Positions 1 through 9,530 of a stretch of 64,000 nucleotides of DNA are shown in pieces. The DNA comes from Natrialba magadii ATCC 43099 (GTDB lineage Archaea; Halobacteriota; Halobacteria; Halobacteriales; Natrialbaceae). A program made the translations under genes and the position numbers. The notes beneath the pieces were generated by a model. It was not told where the DNA came from and ran no database searches. It saw nothing but the letters and a program-made list of their open reading frames with translations. The stretch is taken from positions 2,542,001 to 2,606,000 of the forward strand of contig NC_013922.1 of assembly GCF_000025625.1 (NCBI RefSeq). Direction: 5' to 3'. Within the stretch, counting starts at the first letter, position 1. The number at the start of each line of letters is the position of its first letter.

Positions 1-519
1 GAACTCGGACTCGTGACGAGCGCCGACCTGCGAGACGAGACCGACTCCGACGAAGGGTTCGTACTCGAGACCGAGGGCGGCGAACCGATCGAAGCGCGGC
101 GCATCGTCGCGGCGTCCTGGTCCGATAGTGACTATCTCGTTCCCCTCGACGTTGGCCGAACCCAGCGCGGGAGCAAACACTTTGTGGCGGCCGACGACGC
201 CGGGCGGACGGCCGTGGATGGCGTCTACGCCGCGGGGCGACTCGCCGGCGAACCACATCAGACGATCGTTGCGGCCGGCCACGGTGCGAAGGTCGGACTC
301 GCTGTAATCCACGACTCCGAGGTCAACTTCTACCACGATTGGGTCGTCCCCGAGGGCTACTTCACTGGACGTGACCGGGAGGTGCCACCAGGCTGTGCGG
401 AGATCGACGATGAGGAGCGGCGCGCACGCGACGAACGTGCCCGTGAAACGATGCTCGAGGCGTTCGCGGAGCCACTCGACGAACAGCCGACGATGCATCC
501 GAGCGTCGAGCAGGAGTAG
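1..519 (+). CDS. FAD/NAD(P)-binding oxidoreductase, C-terminal part (runs in from upstream)
   Basis: The reading frame is open from base 1 to a TAG at 517-519, so only the last 172 residues are visible. The segment 'DGVYAAGRLAG' followed by 'QTIVAAGHGAKVG' is the C-terminal FAD-contacting signature of the thioredoxin-reductase-like flavoprotein class, where the isoalloxazine and ribityl contacts lie just before a final helix. A short acidic tail follows. The N-terminal nucleotide-binding domain and any redox cysteines lie outside the window, so substrate and partner cannot be named. It is followed by a 143-nt gap and coaBC on the same strand. Confidence 0.75.
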   Translation, partial: ELGLVTSADLRDETDSDEGFVLETEGGEPIEARRIVAASWSDSDYLVPLDVGRTQRGSKHFVAADDAGRTAVDGVYAAGRLAGEPHQTIVAAGHGAKVGLAVIHDSEVNFYHDWVVPEGYFTGRDREVPPGCAEIDDEERRARDERARETMLEAFAEPLDEQPTMHPSVEQE

Positions 520-662
520 TCAACCGGTAGTCTGGGCGTGGTCCCGAGCAGGTCTCCCTCGACGACGACGCAATGGCCAATCTGTGATCCGCAACCAACA
601 ACCAGCAACCAGCAACCGCGACCTCGCTACGCTTAACACACTCCCGTGAGAAGACCAGACGA

Positions 663-1820
663 ATGCTCGAGGGAGTCAACGTCGCACTCGGGGTCACGGG
701 CTCGATCGCGGCCGTCAAGACGGTCGAACTGGCTCACGAGTTGCGACGACGCGGTGCCACCGTTCGCGGCGTGATGACCGGCAGTGCTCAGGGGATCATC
801 CACCCCTGGGCCGTGGAGTTTGCCACGGACAACGACGTGGTCACCGAGATCACGGGCAGCGTCGAGCACGTCGACCTCTGTGGCTACGACGGTTGGGCCG
901 ACGTGTTCCTGATCGCGCCGGCGACAGCCAACACAGTCGGGAAGATCGCCGGTGCAGTCGACGACACGCCGGTCACGACGTGCGCGACGACCGCGCTCGG
1001 CGCTGACACACCAGTCGTCATCGCTCCGGCGATGCACGAACCGATGTACGACCACCCCGGCGTCCTGGACGCCATCGACACAGTCTCCGAGTGGGGTGTT
1101 GACTTCGTCGATCCGCGAATCGAGGAAGGGAAGGCAAAAATCGCGAGCGAGGAGGCAATCGTCTGTGATGTCGCGCGCGCGGCAGGCGAACGGCCACTCT
1201 CTGGCGAGCACGTCGTCGTCACGAGCGGTGCGACGACCGAGTCGATCGACCCAGTTCGCGTCCTGACGAACCGGTCGTCGGGGAAGATGGGCCGCGCGGT
1301 CGCCGCCGCCTGCTACGTCCGCGGTGCGGACGTGACACTGGTCCACGACGGGCCGAACGTCCCCTACGCCGACGTTCAGGCGGTCGAGAGCGCCGAGGAG
1401 ATGTTTACCGCGACACAAGAAGCCTGTGTCGAGGCAGATGCGCTCGTCTCCGCCGCTGCAATCAGCGACTACACCGTCGAAACGAGCGACGAGAAGATCC
1501 GGTCGGGTCAGGAACTGACGCTTGCACTCGAGTCCACTCCGAAACTGATCGACGAGGTGCGGGCGGCCAATCCCGACCTCCCGATCGTTGGCTTCAAGAC
1601 TGAAACGTCGGGAGAGGACGACCAGATGATCGCCAAAGCCCGAGAGATGCTCGATCGAACGGGGCTTGCGTTCGTCGTCGCGAATGATGCAAGCGTGATG
1701 GGCAACGACGAGACGCGAGCCCTGCTCGTCCACGCTGGCGATGTCGCACAGTTTTCGGGATCCAAACAGTCACTCGCGGCGGAGGTTGCAGCGTCGATCG
1801 GCGCGCTGCTCGCAGACTAG
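663..1820 (+). CDS. coaBC: Bifunctional phosphopantothenoylcysteine decarboxylase / phosphopantothenate-cysteine ligase
   Basis: 385 residues, full length for the two-domain CoaBC (Dfp) family, which couples cysteine to 4'-phosphopantothenate and then decarboxylates it on the way to coenzyme A. The N-terminal flavoprotein half shows 'VTGSIAAVKTVEL' at the start, the FMN-binding 'IAPATANT' near residue 83, and 'PAMHEPMY' near 121, matching the family PAMN.xM substrate loop with His in place of Asn. The ligase half has 'SGATTESIDPVR' and 'NRSSGKMG', and 'SDEKIRS' carries the conserved lysine. It stands alone between unrelated neighbours. In archaea the ligase normally uses CTP, which the sequence alone does not show. 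Confidence 0.95.
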   Translation: MLEGVNVALGVTGSIAAVKTVELAHELRRRGATVRGVMTGSAQGIIHPWAVEFATDNDVVTEITGSVEHVDLCGYDGWADVFLIAPATANTVGKIAGAVDDTPVTTCATTALGADTPVVIAPAMHEPMYDHPGVLDAIDTVSEWGVDFVDPRIEEGKAKIASEEAIVCDVARAAGERPLSGEHVVVTSGATTESIDPVRVLTNRSSGKMGRAVAAACYVRGADVTLVHDGPNVPYADVQAVESAEEMFTATQEACVEADALVSAAAISDYTVETSDEKIRSGQELTLALESTPKLIDEVRAANPDLPIVGFKTETSGEDDQMIAKAREMLDRTGLAFVVANDASVMGNDETRALLVHAGDVAQFSGSKQSLAAEVAASIGALLAD

Positions 1821-1943
1821 TTCGACGACTGACGGTTCTAAAGCGGGTCAGGAGAGTTATATAGGTGGCGTTCATCCCATCGAACTAACCCATTAGTACC
1901 ACCGATTGGATTCGGCAATGGACGGGGATTGAGGTGATTCGGA

Positions 1944-2726
1944 GTGGCGCAGAAACAACGAAACGATAGTATTGAACGGAAAACAGCGTCGCAGTCCCAT
2001 GCACGTAGCAAAGCGGCTGCAACGGAGACGACGGAAAGCGATGGAAGCACGGGGGCAGTTGCCGACACGAACAGTGGGAGTGATGCGGATTCCGAGGAGA
2101 CGGCCGGCACACTGGCTGCCGAGGAGGAAGATGAAGAGAAAGCGGAGAACGAGGAGGAAGAAGAAGAGGAGGAGCCGGCACCGCTCTCGAAAGGTGACGT
2201 ATTCGAGGTACTTCGTAACCAGCGTCGACGGTACGTACTCCACTTCCTCAAACAGGACGGGCGTCCCGTTGAACTCGGTGACCTCGCTCAGCAACTGGCA
2301 GCCTGGGAGTACGACACGACACTCGACGGCGTCACGCCAGCCCAGCGAAAGCGCGTGTACACGACTCTCCAGCAGACCCACCTGCCGAAGATGGACGAGG
2401 TTGGCATTCTTCACTTCGACTCCGATCAGGGCGTGATCCGACCGACCGACCGGACACGGGATATCAGTGTCTATCTCGAGATCGTCCCCGGCCGCGAGTT
2501 CGCCTGGCGGGAACTGTACCTCTCGCTCGGGGCGATCAGCTCCGCGCTGGTCGCAGCGCTCTGGCTCGAGATCTACCCGCTGACCATGATGTCAAATCTG
2601 GCCTGGATGGGGCTTCTCTCCGTCGTCGTGACGCTCACTGCGGTCGTCCACATCTACCACGAGCGACACATGCGACTCGGCCACGGCGAACAGCCGCCAG
2701 AACTGAGCTACGGTCCGGGTGACTGA
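1944..2726 (+). CDS. DUF7344-type winged-helix membrane protein, putative regulator
   Basis: 260 residues from a GTG start preceded by GAGGTGAT at 1931-1938. Residues 1-75 are low-complexity and very acidic, with a run of about ten Glu. Residues from about 78 to 160 form the haloarchaeal DUF7344 helix-turn-helix region, recognisable by '[11 protein letters not shown]', 'LAQQLAAWE' and '[16 protein letters not shown]'. Two hydrophobic helices follow (about 193-230), so the DNA-binding-like domain would be held at the cytoplasmic face of the membrane. The role as a regulator is inference from the fold; target genes are unknown. Confidence 0.8.
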   Translation: MAQKQRNDSIERKTASQSHARSKAAATETTESDGSTGAVADTNSGSDADSEETAGTLAAEEEDEEKAENEEEEEEEEPAPLSKGDVFEVLRNQRRRYVLHFLKQDGRPVELGDLAQQLAAWEYDTTLDGVTPAQRKRVYTTLQQTHLPKMDEVGILHFDSDQGVIRPTDRTRDISVYLEIVPGREFAWRELYLSLGAISSALVAALWLEIYPLTMMSNLAWMGLLSVVVTLTAVVHIYHERHMRLGHGEQPPELSYGPGD

Positions 2727-2793
2727 TCAGACGGCAACTGCGCTCCGTGAGGCCACCTCGTCACATCGACTCACTGCCCGCACGTATCGTCAA

Positions 2794-2800
2794 CTTTTAC
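2794..2800 (+). promoter_or_regulatory. TATA-like box for leaderless hpt transcript
   Basis: CTTTTAC lies about 25-27 nt before the ATG at 2824, the expected spacing for a haloarchaeal leaderless transcript, and no Shine-Dalgarno sequence precedes that ATG. This supports 2824 rather than the in-frame ATG-less extension starting at 2719. Confidence 0.45.
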
Positions 2801-2823
2801 TCCGCTTCCGTCCCACCCACGAC

Positions 2824-3393
2824 ATGGATCAGTTACAGCAGTCGCTCCTCGACGCGCCGATCATCGAGAAAAACGGCTACCACTACTTCGTTCACCCGAT
2901 CAGCGACGGTCTCCCGAAACTCGACCCGACGCTCCTTCGTGAAATCGTCATCCGAATCATCCGCAAGGCTGAACTGCAGGATGTCGACCGGATCGTCACC
3001 CCGGCTGCGATGGGGATTCACATTTCGACCGCCGTTTCGCTGATGACCGACATCCCGCTAACCGTTATCCGCAAGCGCAAGTACGGGCTCGAAGACGAGG
3101 TCGCCATTTCCCAGCAGACCGGCTACTCGGAGAACGAGATGTACATCAACGACGTGCGTGCGGGCGAGCGCGTCCTCGTCCTCGACGACGTCCTCTCGAC
3201 CGGTGGCACGCTCGCCTCAGTCCTCGAGGCCCTCGACGGCATCGGCGCGGAAGTTATCGACACCGTCGCCGTCATCAAGAAAGTCGGCGGCGAGAACAAG
3301 GTCGACGACGCCGGCTACGACGTCAAGACGCTCATCAACGTCGATGTCGTCGACGGTGAGGTCGTTATTGTCGACGAACACGGCGACTCCTGA
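2824..3393 (+). CDS. hpt: Hypoxanthine/guanine phosphoribosyltransferase
   Basis: 189 residues. The protein transfers phosphoribose from PRPP to a purine base for salvage. The PRPP-binding signature '[13 protein letters not shown]' is intact near residue 120, and the flexible-loop '[12 protein letters not shown]' and 'PISDGLPKL' segments match the archaeal Hpt/APRT-like family, which is close to this length. A longer frame opens at 2719, but the family begins at '[12 protein letters not shown]', and a TATA-like box sits 25-27 nt before that ATG. The next gene is convergent. Confidence 0.93.
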   Translation: MDQLQQSLLDAPIIEKNGYHYFVHPISDGLPKLDPTLLREIVIRIIRKAELQDVDRIVTPAAMGIHISTAVSLMTDIPLTVIRKRKYGLEDEVAISQQTGYSENEMYINDVRAGERVLVLDDVLSTGGTLASVLEALDGIGAEVIDTVAVIKKVGGENKVDDAGYDVKTLINVDVVDGEVVIVDEHGDS

Positions 3394-3612
3394 ACAGTTC
3401 CAGCCCAGCCCGTTCTGGTGATTGGAAACGTCGTCGTACTCGAGACGGTCGAGATGAGACGACCATGACTGCACAGTCGCAGTCCAAGCAGAAACCACCG
3501 ATTTTTGCCGTCCCTGCACCACATCACTCAGCAGTATCCTCCCCCCAACCTGCTGTCAGCCGGACGAGATTGGGTGTTCCGTAACGTGTAACGCGTGCAG
3601 TGACTCGAGTGC

Positions 3613-4161
3613 CTACTCTGTGTTGTTCCCGCTGACCGACCCGACCGTCTCCGGAACCAGCGGGGCATAGTCTTTGTGTTCGAACGAGCCGAGAACCGTC
3701 CCGTTGAGCGTTTTTGCGTGCGTAAAGAGTACTCCCTCGTCTTCGGTCGCGGCGAGCATCCCCGCGACGTGGCGTCGTTCGTACTGTCCGGCGAGTAAAA
3801 TTGCCGTCTCGCTCTCGGGATCGAGATACTCGACGACGAGGAAGACCGCACCGCTCACCTCGTTCCGGTATGCTTCGAATCGGGGGAACTCGCCACGATC
3901 GAACGCATCAGAGAACGCATCTGCGTGGTTATCCGGAACGACGAAGACGATACCAAAGCGCTCGTTGTGTTTCGGGCCGGCATCGCGGCTGACTGCAGCC
4001 GTCTGGATCGCTGGAATTGCGACGGTATCCCATCCCTGTTCGCGACGCTGTTCGGCCAGTATCTCCAGCTCTTCAGTCGTCTGCGCCCAGGCGTCTTTGA
4101 TTGCGGTCGTGCTGACCCGTTCGACTCGTTCAGCACTGTCGTCGTTCCCAATCCGTGCCAT
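3613..4161 (-). CDS. Conserved haloarchaeal protein of unknown function
   Basis: 182 residues when begun at 'MARIGNDDS'; a frame 13 residues longer exists (to 4200), but its extra residues (RVIRLLCPPLR) are basic and hydrophobic, unlike the rest. No signal peptide or membrane segment. Alternating hydrophobic strands ('FGIVFVVPDN', 'GAVFLVVEYLD') and 'ILLAGQYERRHVAGML' suggest a small alpha/beta cytoplasmic domain. The pattern resembles a haloarchaea-restricted family, but I do not recognise a function. It is convergent with hpt across 219 nt in which I see no other gene. Confidence 0.75.
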   Translation of the reverse strand: MARIGNDDSAERVERVSTTAIKDAWAQTTEELEILAEQRREQGWDTVAIPAIQTAAVSRDAGPKHNERFGIVFVVPDNHADAFSDAFDRGEFPRFEAYRNEVSGAVFLVVEYLDPESETAILLAGQYERRHVAGMLAATEDEGVLFTHAKTLNGTVLGSFEHKDYAPLVPETVGSVSGNNTE

Positions 4162-4294
4162 ACGAAGGGGTGGGCACAGTAGCCGGATAACTCTTTTCAC
4201 GCTAGTTCGCTACCGAACTCATCGACCAGTATCGCGGTTACAGACGCCAGTCGAGACACATTCTCTGCACAGCGTCAGACGCAGCCTCGACCGA

Positions 4295-4738
4295 TCAGAT
4301 CCCGAACACTGCCTCCATCAGAAACGAAACGAGCAAGATGGTAATGCTCCCGAGCAACAGCTTTCCTGGCGCCCGCATCCGCGCTTCCGGTGGCGGTGAC
4401 TGCACCCACCGAAGCGGCGGTAACTGCTGGACGAACGCCTGAAACCGCGTCTTGTCCGCCGTCTCCGGGATCGAATCACCCTCGACGCCAGCCAGCTCGG
4501 TACTCGAGTCCAGATCGCCCGGCGTTGACGGCCAGAGTCGGACTGTCGCGTACCCCAACAGGAGGAAGCCGACGAAAAAGAGGGTGAGCTTCGCCTGTGA
4601 GGGGCCACCACCGGTGACGAGACCGAGGAGCAGCGCCGTGATCGTCGCGATCGCGGCGACGGCGCTGGCGTAGGTGAGGGCATCGATCCAGACGGACAGT
4701 CGGACGTGGAGCGAACTCCGGTGGTGTTCTGCAGTCAT
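4295..4738 (-). CDS. Small conserved haloarchaeal membrane protein (paralogue of the 19945-20361 gene)
   Basis: 147 residues. Two hydrophobic helices near the N-terminus (about 22-42 and 51-67), a hydrophilic middle of about 55 residues, and a third helix at the C-terminus (about 127-145). The layout and residues such as 'DALTYASAVAA...TGGGPS' correspond to 'DALVYAALVTG...RGGGWT' in the gene at 19945-20361, so the two are paralogues lying on either side of the ABC-transporter block. Function unknown; a membrane location is clear. Confidence 0.75.
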   Translation of the reverse strand: MTAEHHRSSLHVRLSVWIDALTYASAVAAIATITALLLGLVTGGGPSQAKLTLFFVGFLLLGYATVRLWPSTPGDLDSSTELAGVEGDSIPETADKTRFQAFVQQLPPLRWVQSPPPEARMRAPGKLLLGSITILLVSFLMEAVFGI

Positions 4739-4843
4739 CGTAATCGGCGGTGGGTTCGTGGGTCGGCGTACTGGATGGTAGTCAGAGCGAGCAGAAATGG
4801 ACTTCGATCGGGCTGCTTTTGTGGTGGTTTGAGTTGGTGTGCT

Positions 4844-4881
4844 GGGTTGGGTCGGGTTGGGCTGGGTCAGGTCGGGTCGGG
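4844..4881 (+). repeat. GGGTY pentamer repeat, G-quadruplex-like tract
   Basis: Seven GGG runs are present, the first five and the last two separated by only two pyrimidines (TT, TC, TT, CT, TC). It lies in the 261-nt gap between the end of the minus-strand transporter operon (5000) and the start of the small membrane protein gene (4738). The G-rich strand is the template strand for both, so RNA made here would be C-rich. Confidence 0.7.
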
Positions 4882-4999
4882 TTGAGTCGGATTCGTCTGG
4901 ACAGAACTGGACACCTCAACTGGGTGGTCATCCGTAGTTGCCACCTCCAGTTCCTGTCGTCCCTTCCTTCAGTGAATCCCTGTCAACCGAAACCGCCTC

Positions 5000-6397
5000 T
5001 CACCGATGGCGTTCGTCGAGTACCTGATCCGGTTCCTTGTGCTCGCTCTTCGGGTCGTGGCGATGGCAGAGGCTCCGCCGTCCCGTGGGGCTGACGGTGT
5101 AATACTCCGGGGGTACCGGCTCGTCTTCGGATCGGTCCTGTTCCGGCCCGTAGCCCTCACAAATGCTGCCGAACTCCTCGCCGAGGCGCTCGAGTGCAGC
5201 GACTTCGCCCTCGTTGCGCGCGAGGTCTGCAGTTTCGTCGAGGATGTCCTGAACCTCGGCCGGAACATCGTGATCATCGAACAGTTCGCCGTAGATCCCT
5301 TCGATCGTTCCGAACCGTGGCTCCTTGCCCAGCAGTTCGCGGATCCGGTCTGTAACCGATTTCTCCGCGCGGTCGCGCTCGCGCAACACCTCACGGAGTG
5401 TATCGAGCTGGACCCAGAGATCGTTGTCCAGGTCTTCGTACTCGGGTGGCCGGATACGAGCCGGACAGCGCGTGCTGAACGGACAGCCCTCGGGCGGGAA
5501 CCGCGGGCTAGGCGGCGTGCCGTGAAGCGTGATCCGATCCTTGTGGGCCGATGGATCTGGCTCCGGAATAGCAGACAGCAGCGAGTGCGTGTATGGATTG
5601 GCCGGATTGGTGAACAGTTCCTCTGCCGGACCGATCTCCATGATGTTTCCGAGATACATCACAGCCACACGATCACAGATGTGGCGCACAACCGAGAGGT
5701 CGTGGGCGATGAAGAGGTAAGTCAGCCCGAACTCCGTCTGCAGGTCCTCGAGCAGGTTGATAACCTCGGCCTGCACACTCACGTCGAGCGCCGAGACTGG
5801 TTCGTCGAGGACGATGAACTCCGGTTCGAGTGTCAGCGTTCGCGCGATACCGATTCGCTGGCGCTGCCCGCCGGAGAACTGGTGGGGGTAGCGATAGTAG
5901 TGCTCGCGCTGGAGACCGACCGTGTCGAGCAACTCTTTGACGTGCTGGCGGCGCTCGCGCGGCGTCTTCCAGTCGTGTACGTCGAGCGGTTCGCGGACGA
6001 TCTCCCCGATGGTCATCCGGTCGTTGAGACTCGAGTCAGGGTCCTGGAACACCATCTGAGCGTTCCGACGCCACTCTTTGAGTTCCGCTCCCGACAGCGT
6101 CGTGATGTCCGTGCCGTCGAATCGGATCTCTCCGCCCGTTGCGGACTCGAGTTGGATGAGCGTTCGCCCGAGCGTACTCTTCCCGCAGCCAGACTCACCG
6201 ACCAGGCCAAGCGTTTCGCCACGCTTGATATCGAAGCTGACGCCGTCGACGGCCTTGACGGGTGTGCCACCGAAGAGACCGTCACCTTCGTAGTAGGTCC
6301 GCAGGTCACGAACCTCAACCATGACGTCCTCGTCCTGGGACGACCCTGCCTGTGGCTCCGTTTCAGTTGCGCTTGCTTCGATTGCGTTCTGGCTCAT
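5000..6397 (-). CDS. Peptide/nickel-type ABC importer ATPase, F-type subunit (system 1)
   Basis: 465 residues, about 120 more than usual for DppF/OppF. Walker A 'GESGCGKST' (67-75), Q-loop 'FQDP' (about 117-120), signature 'FSGGQ' (174-178), Walker B 'FIVLDEP' (194-200) and switch 'AHD' are all intact, so it should hydrolyse ATP and power import with its D-type partner. The C-terminal cysteine motif typical of these ATPases starts at Cys305 and Cys311, but the other two cysteines lie at 413 and 444, separated by a helical charged insertion of about 100 residues. Its start overlaps the stop of the previous gene by one base, and it is the last gene of the operon. Confidence 0.92.
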   Translation of the reverse strand: MSQNAIEASATETEPQAGSSQDEDVMVEVRDLRTYYEGDGLFGGTPVKAVDGVSFDIKRGETLGLVGESGCGKSTLGRTLIQLESATGGEIRFDGTDITTLSGAELKEWRRNAQMVFQDPDSSLNDRMTIGEIVREPLDVHDWKTPRERRQHVKELLDTVGLQREHYYRYPHQFSGGQRQRIGIARTLTLEPEFIVLDEPVSALDVSVQAEVINLLEDLQTEFGLTYLFIAHDLSVVRHICDRVAVMYLGNIMEIGPAEELFTNPANPYTHSLLSAIPEPDPSAHKDRITLHGTPPSPRFPPEGCPFSTRCPARIRPPEYEDLDNDLWVQLDTLREVLRERDRAEKSVTDRIRELLGKEPRFGTIEGIYGELFDDHDVPAEVQDILDETADLARNEGEVAALERLGEEFGSICEGYGPEQDRSEDEPVPPEYYTVSPTGRRSLCHRHDPKSEHKEPDQVLDERHR

Positions 6398-7821
6398 CAG
6401 TTGTCACCTCCGGTCGTGTTGGCGTCTGTCTGTGTCTCTGCCTGTACACCCGTTTCCGTCCGAACGTGATTATTCACGTATTTGTCAATGTAGAGGAGGC
6501 ACGCAGCCGTGTGAGCGGTCTGTTCGTCCTCGCGCGCATCGCCAACCGAAACCGTATCTGGGTGGACCGCCTCACACTCTTCGAACGCCTTCGGACACCG
6601 CGGCGCGAACCGACAGTACGTCGCCGGCTCGTTCGGCGTCGGCACGTTCCCTTCGATCGTCTGTAGCCGGTCGCCACTCTGGCGACCCGGGATGGACTCG
6701 AGTAGCCCCTGCGTGTAGGGGTGTTTCGGATCGTCGAACAGCGAGTGGACCCCCGCCGTCTCGACGACTTCACCGGCGTACATGACGTTCACACGGTGGG
6801 TCACCTCGGCGATGACACCCATGTCGTGGGTGATGAACATGATCCCAAGGTCGCGCTCTTCCTGAAGCTCTCGCAGCAGATCCAGAATCTGGGCCTGAAT
6901 CGTCACGTCGAGCGCCGTCGTCGGCTCGTCACAGATCAGCAGGTCAGGGTCACAGGCCAGCGCCATCGCGATAACCGCACGCTGGCGCATCCCGCCGGAG
7001 AACTGGTGGGGATACTCCGTTACGCGCCGGCGCGCGTCCGGAATCCCAACCGCCTCGAGCAGGTTCATCGCTTCCTTGGTCGCCTCCTGTCCCGACAGAT
7101 CCTGGTGTAGCCGCAGCGTCTCCTTGATCTGGTTCCCGACTGTATAGACCGGGTTGAGACTCGTCAGCGGATCCTGGAAGACCATCGCGATTCGGCCACC
7201 GCGCATCGCCCGCTGGATCTCACCCGTACAACGGGTGAGTTCGACGAACCCGCCGGTGATCGACTCCGGATCGTTCGGACCGCCACCCTCGACAAAGACA
7301 CAGTCGTCGGCGCCGACGAACTCGAGTACGTCGCCGTAGGCACCGACGAAATCTGCGATCGTTGCCTCCTCGCGGTCGTCGTAGCCGAACGTACTCGGCG
7401 TTGCGTCGACGTCGGGGTGGTCGAACAGCGAGGCAGGGTCGTGTTCTGTCTCGAGGTCGTCGAGGCTGACGGTTCGATCCGCGAACTCCGTGGCGAACGC
7501 CTGGAGTGTTTCGAGATGCTTGAAGCGAATGCTGCTTCCGGGCATAATCCGGCCAGGCGAGTCGACGAGCCCCATGATCGAGCGAGCGGTGACGCTTTTC
7601 CCAGAGCCACTCTCACCGACGATGCCGACGGTTTCGCCGGGTCGAATGTCGAAGCTCACGCCGTCGACCGCGCGGATGACCTCCTTGTCCGTGAAAAAGG
7701 AGGTCTGGAGGTTTCTGACGGTGAGGATCGGCTCTTCGTGGGCCGCGTTCCCGGCCGTCGTCGTCGATTCGGCTGTCGTGGTCGCTGTAGATGTGCTTGG
7801 AGAGTCAGATTCCATAGACAT
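6397..7821 (-). CDS. Peptide/nickel-type ABC importer ATPase, D-type subunit (system 1)
   Basis: 474 residues. A Ser/Thr/Ala-rich head of about 28 residues is followed by the ATPase: Walker A 'GESGSGKS' (69-76), Q-loop 'VFQDP' (214-218), signature 'FSGGMRQR', Walker B 'LLICDEP', and a compact C-terminal cysteine motif 'CRFAPRCP' with later 'EECE' and 'AACL'. The distance from Walker A to the Q-loop is about 140 residues, against about 55 in the system 2 homologue, because of an acidic insertion at roughly 98-198 ('[14 protein letters not shown]' lies inside it). One-base overlaps with the genes on both sides indicate translational coupling. Confidence 0.92.
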   Translation of the reverse strand: MSMESDSPSTSTATTTAESTTTAGNAAHEEPILTVRNLQTSFFTDKEVIRAVDGVSFDIRPGETVGIVGESGSGKSVTARSIMGLVDSPGRIMPGSSIRFKHLETLQAFATEFADRTVSLDDLETEHDPASLFDHPDVDATPSTFGYDDREEATIADFVGAYGDVLEFVGADDCVFVEGGGPNDPESITGGFVELTRCTGEIQRAMRGGRIAMVFQDPLTSLNPVYTVGNQIKETLRLHQDLSGQEATKEAMNLLEAVGIPDARRRVTEYPHQFSGGMRQRAVIAMALACDPDLLICDEPTTALDVTIQAQILDLLRELQEERDLGIMFITHDMGVIAEVTHRVNVMYAGEVVETAGVHSLFDDPKHPYTQGLLESIPGRQSGDRLQTIEGNVPTPNEPATYCRFAPRCPKAFEECEAVHPDTVSVGDAREDEQTAHTAACLLYIDKYVNNHVRTETGVQAETQTDANTTGGDN

Positions 7822-9530
7822 TATCCACCACCTCCGGCGGCGCCGGCAGTGTCACCGGCGTCACTCTGTGGGTCGATTGCGTCGCGAATGCCGTCACCAA
7901 GTGCGTTGAATCCGGTGACGAGCAACACGACGAGGATCCCTGGCAGGGTCGCGATGTGCCACGAGGACGTCGCGATGTAGGACTGGCCCTCGTAGACTGC
8001 ACGTCCCCACTCGGGCGTCGGTGCCTGCACACCGAAGCCGAGGAACGAGAGTGCAGCGACGCCGATGATGACCCCGCCGAGCGACAGCGAGGCGTAGATG
8101 AGCATGTAGCCGGCAATGTACGGCGCCATGTGCTTTCGCATGGTTGCTGCCGGACTCTGACCGTAGCTCTTTGCGGCATCGATCCACTCCTGTTCGGAGA
8201 CCTGGAGTGCCGGACCACGGACCGACCGCCACAGGAGTGGCCAGCCGGTCCCGGCGAAGATTAACGCCAGTAGTAAGCCGCCGTCGTATATCTCTGCGAC
8301 CGGGTGGTTGGCCTGCATGAACAGCACGGAGAGCAACAGGACCAGTAAGAATCGTGGTAAGGAGATAATCGAGTCACTGGCCACGATGGTCACCAGGTCG
8401 GCGACGCCCTTGTAGTAGGCCGTGATGAGCGCGAGTGCCGTCGCGATGACCGCCATCAGGACGGTTGCGAGCAATCCGATGACGAGCGAGACCTGCGCTC
8501 CATACGCCAGGAAGGTAAAGAGATCCTTCCCGTCCGTATTTGTCCCGAACGGATGGAACCGGTCGTAGTCGTCGTAGCTCATCAGGCCGACGTTGTTGTC
8601 ACCACCCTGGGAGCGGCTATCGGAGTTTGCCTCACCGTGGGTGATCGATTCGAGCCCATCGTCGCCGTAATACTCGAACTCGTGCTCGTACGGCTGGTAC
8701 AGGTTTGCGTCCGCTGTTGCCGGGCTCACTGCCGGCGCCCACAGCGCCATCACGAGGAATATGATGACGACGACGAGACCGAACATCCCCCAGTAGTGGT
8801 TCCGGAGGCGGTCGATACTGTCGTCGCGAGGCGTCCAGTCAGCCTCACGGTAGTGTTCGCGGAAGGTTTCGTAGCCGCGCCAGAGCCAGGCCAGCCAGAC
8901 AAGTGCGTACGCGTAGACGACAGCGACACGGAGCGCCCACGCAACTGCAGGTGAGAGACCGAGGAAGGTTCCTTCCCAGCTCCCATCAGGCTGCTGGTAT
9001 CCTTCGTTCGGGATGAGTTCACGGCTCGTAATCGTTGGGAGCGAGCCAACCCATTCGACACCGCGGGTCAGTACGCTCACGGCCATCTCGAGGACGCCAC
9101 CGACTGGCGTCAGCACGACGAGCGCCGTGGCAACGACGAGTAGCCCGGTGACGATGGCGCGTTCAACAACGTCTTTGACACCGGTACTTGCCTCGATACC
9201 GAGGCGGTCGACTAGCGTCCACGGGATCAACAGCCACTTGACGAGGATGGCTGCGATACCGAGCAACACGAGCACCGTGAGGCCGAACGCGACAAGCCCT
9301 GCAATCTCACCGAGTGAACTCGCAACGGATTCTTCGACCGATCCCGGGACCGATGCGATCCCGCCGAGTGCAAACCGGGTGGTCTCGCCGACTTGCACGA
9401 GCCCGGATGCGAGTCGCCCCAACTCGAGGACGACCAACACGAGCGCACCAGCCAACCAGGCAAGCGCCGGTTGTGGGTTTTCGGTGATTCGTTCTCGAAG
9501 CGTCTTGTCGTCGAATTCGTTCATGCTCAT
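7821..9530 (-). CDS. Peptide/nickel-type ABC importer permease, C-type subunit with long N-terminal extension (system 1)
   Basis: 569 residues, nearly twice the usual 290-350 for DppC. The C-terminal part is typical: 'HPFGTNTDGKDLF' before the permease core, and an EAA-type loop 'EWIDAAKSYG' that docks on the ATPase, then 'LSFLGFG'. The first roughly 280 residues carry additional hydrophobic segments (about 24-40, 76-101, 128-160, 199-218, 255-275) and soluble loops, so the protein may span the membrane nine or more times. The start directly abuts the TAG of the B-type permease gene. A second ATG lies two codons in, and I cannot separate the two starts. Confidence 0.9.
   Translation of the reverse strand: MSMNEFDDKTLRERITENPQPALAWLAGALVLVVLELGRLASGLVQVGETTRFALGGIASVPGSVEESVASSLGEIAGLVAFGLTVLVLLGIAAILVKWLLIPWTLVDRLGIEASTGVKDVVERAIVTGLLVVATALVVLTPVGGVLEMAVSVLTRGVEWVGSLPTITSRELIPNEGYQQPDGSWEGTFLGLSPAVAWALRVAVVYAYALVWLAWLWRGYETFREHYREADWTPRDDSIDRLRNHYWGMFGLVVVIIFLVMALWAPAVSPATADANLYQPYEHEFEYYGDDGLESITHGEANSDSRSQGGDNNVGLMSYDDYDRFHPFGTNTDGKDLFTFLAYGAQVSLVIGLLATVLMAVIATALALITAYYKGVADLVTIVASDSIISLPRFLLVLLLSVLFMQANHPVAEIYDGGLLLALIFAGTGWPLLWRSVRGPALQVSEQEWIDAAKSYGQSPAATMRKHMAPYIAGYMLIYASLSLGGVIIGVAALSFLGFGVQAPTPEWGRAVYEGQSYIATSSWHIATLPGILVVLLVTGFNALGDGIRDAIDPQSDAGDTAGAAGGGG

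Noticed and set aside
633-1733. 366-residue frame antisense to coaBC
   Set aside because: CoaBC motifs on the plus strand are complete; the antisense product resembles nothing.
4750-5094. 114-residue frame across the GGGTY repeat
   Set aside because: Repetitive Gly/Trp/Val/Ser composition from the repeat, overlapping the end of the ATPase gene.
5006-6469. 487-residue frame antisense to the system 1 F-type ATPase
   Set aside because: The minus strand shows complete ABC ATPase motifs and the antisense product has no family features.
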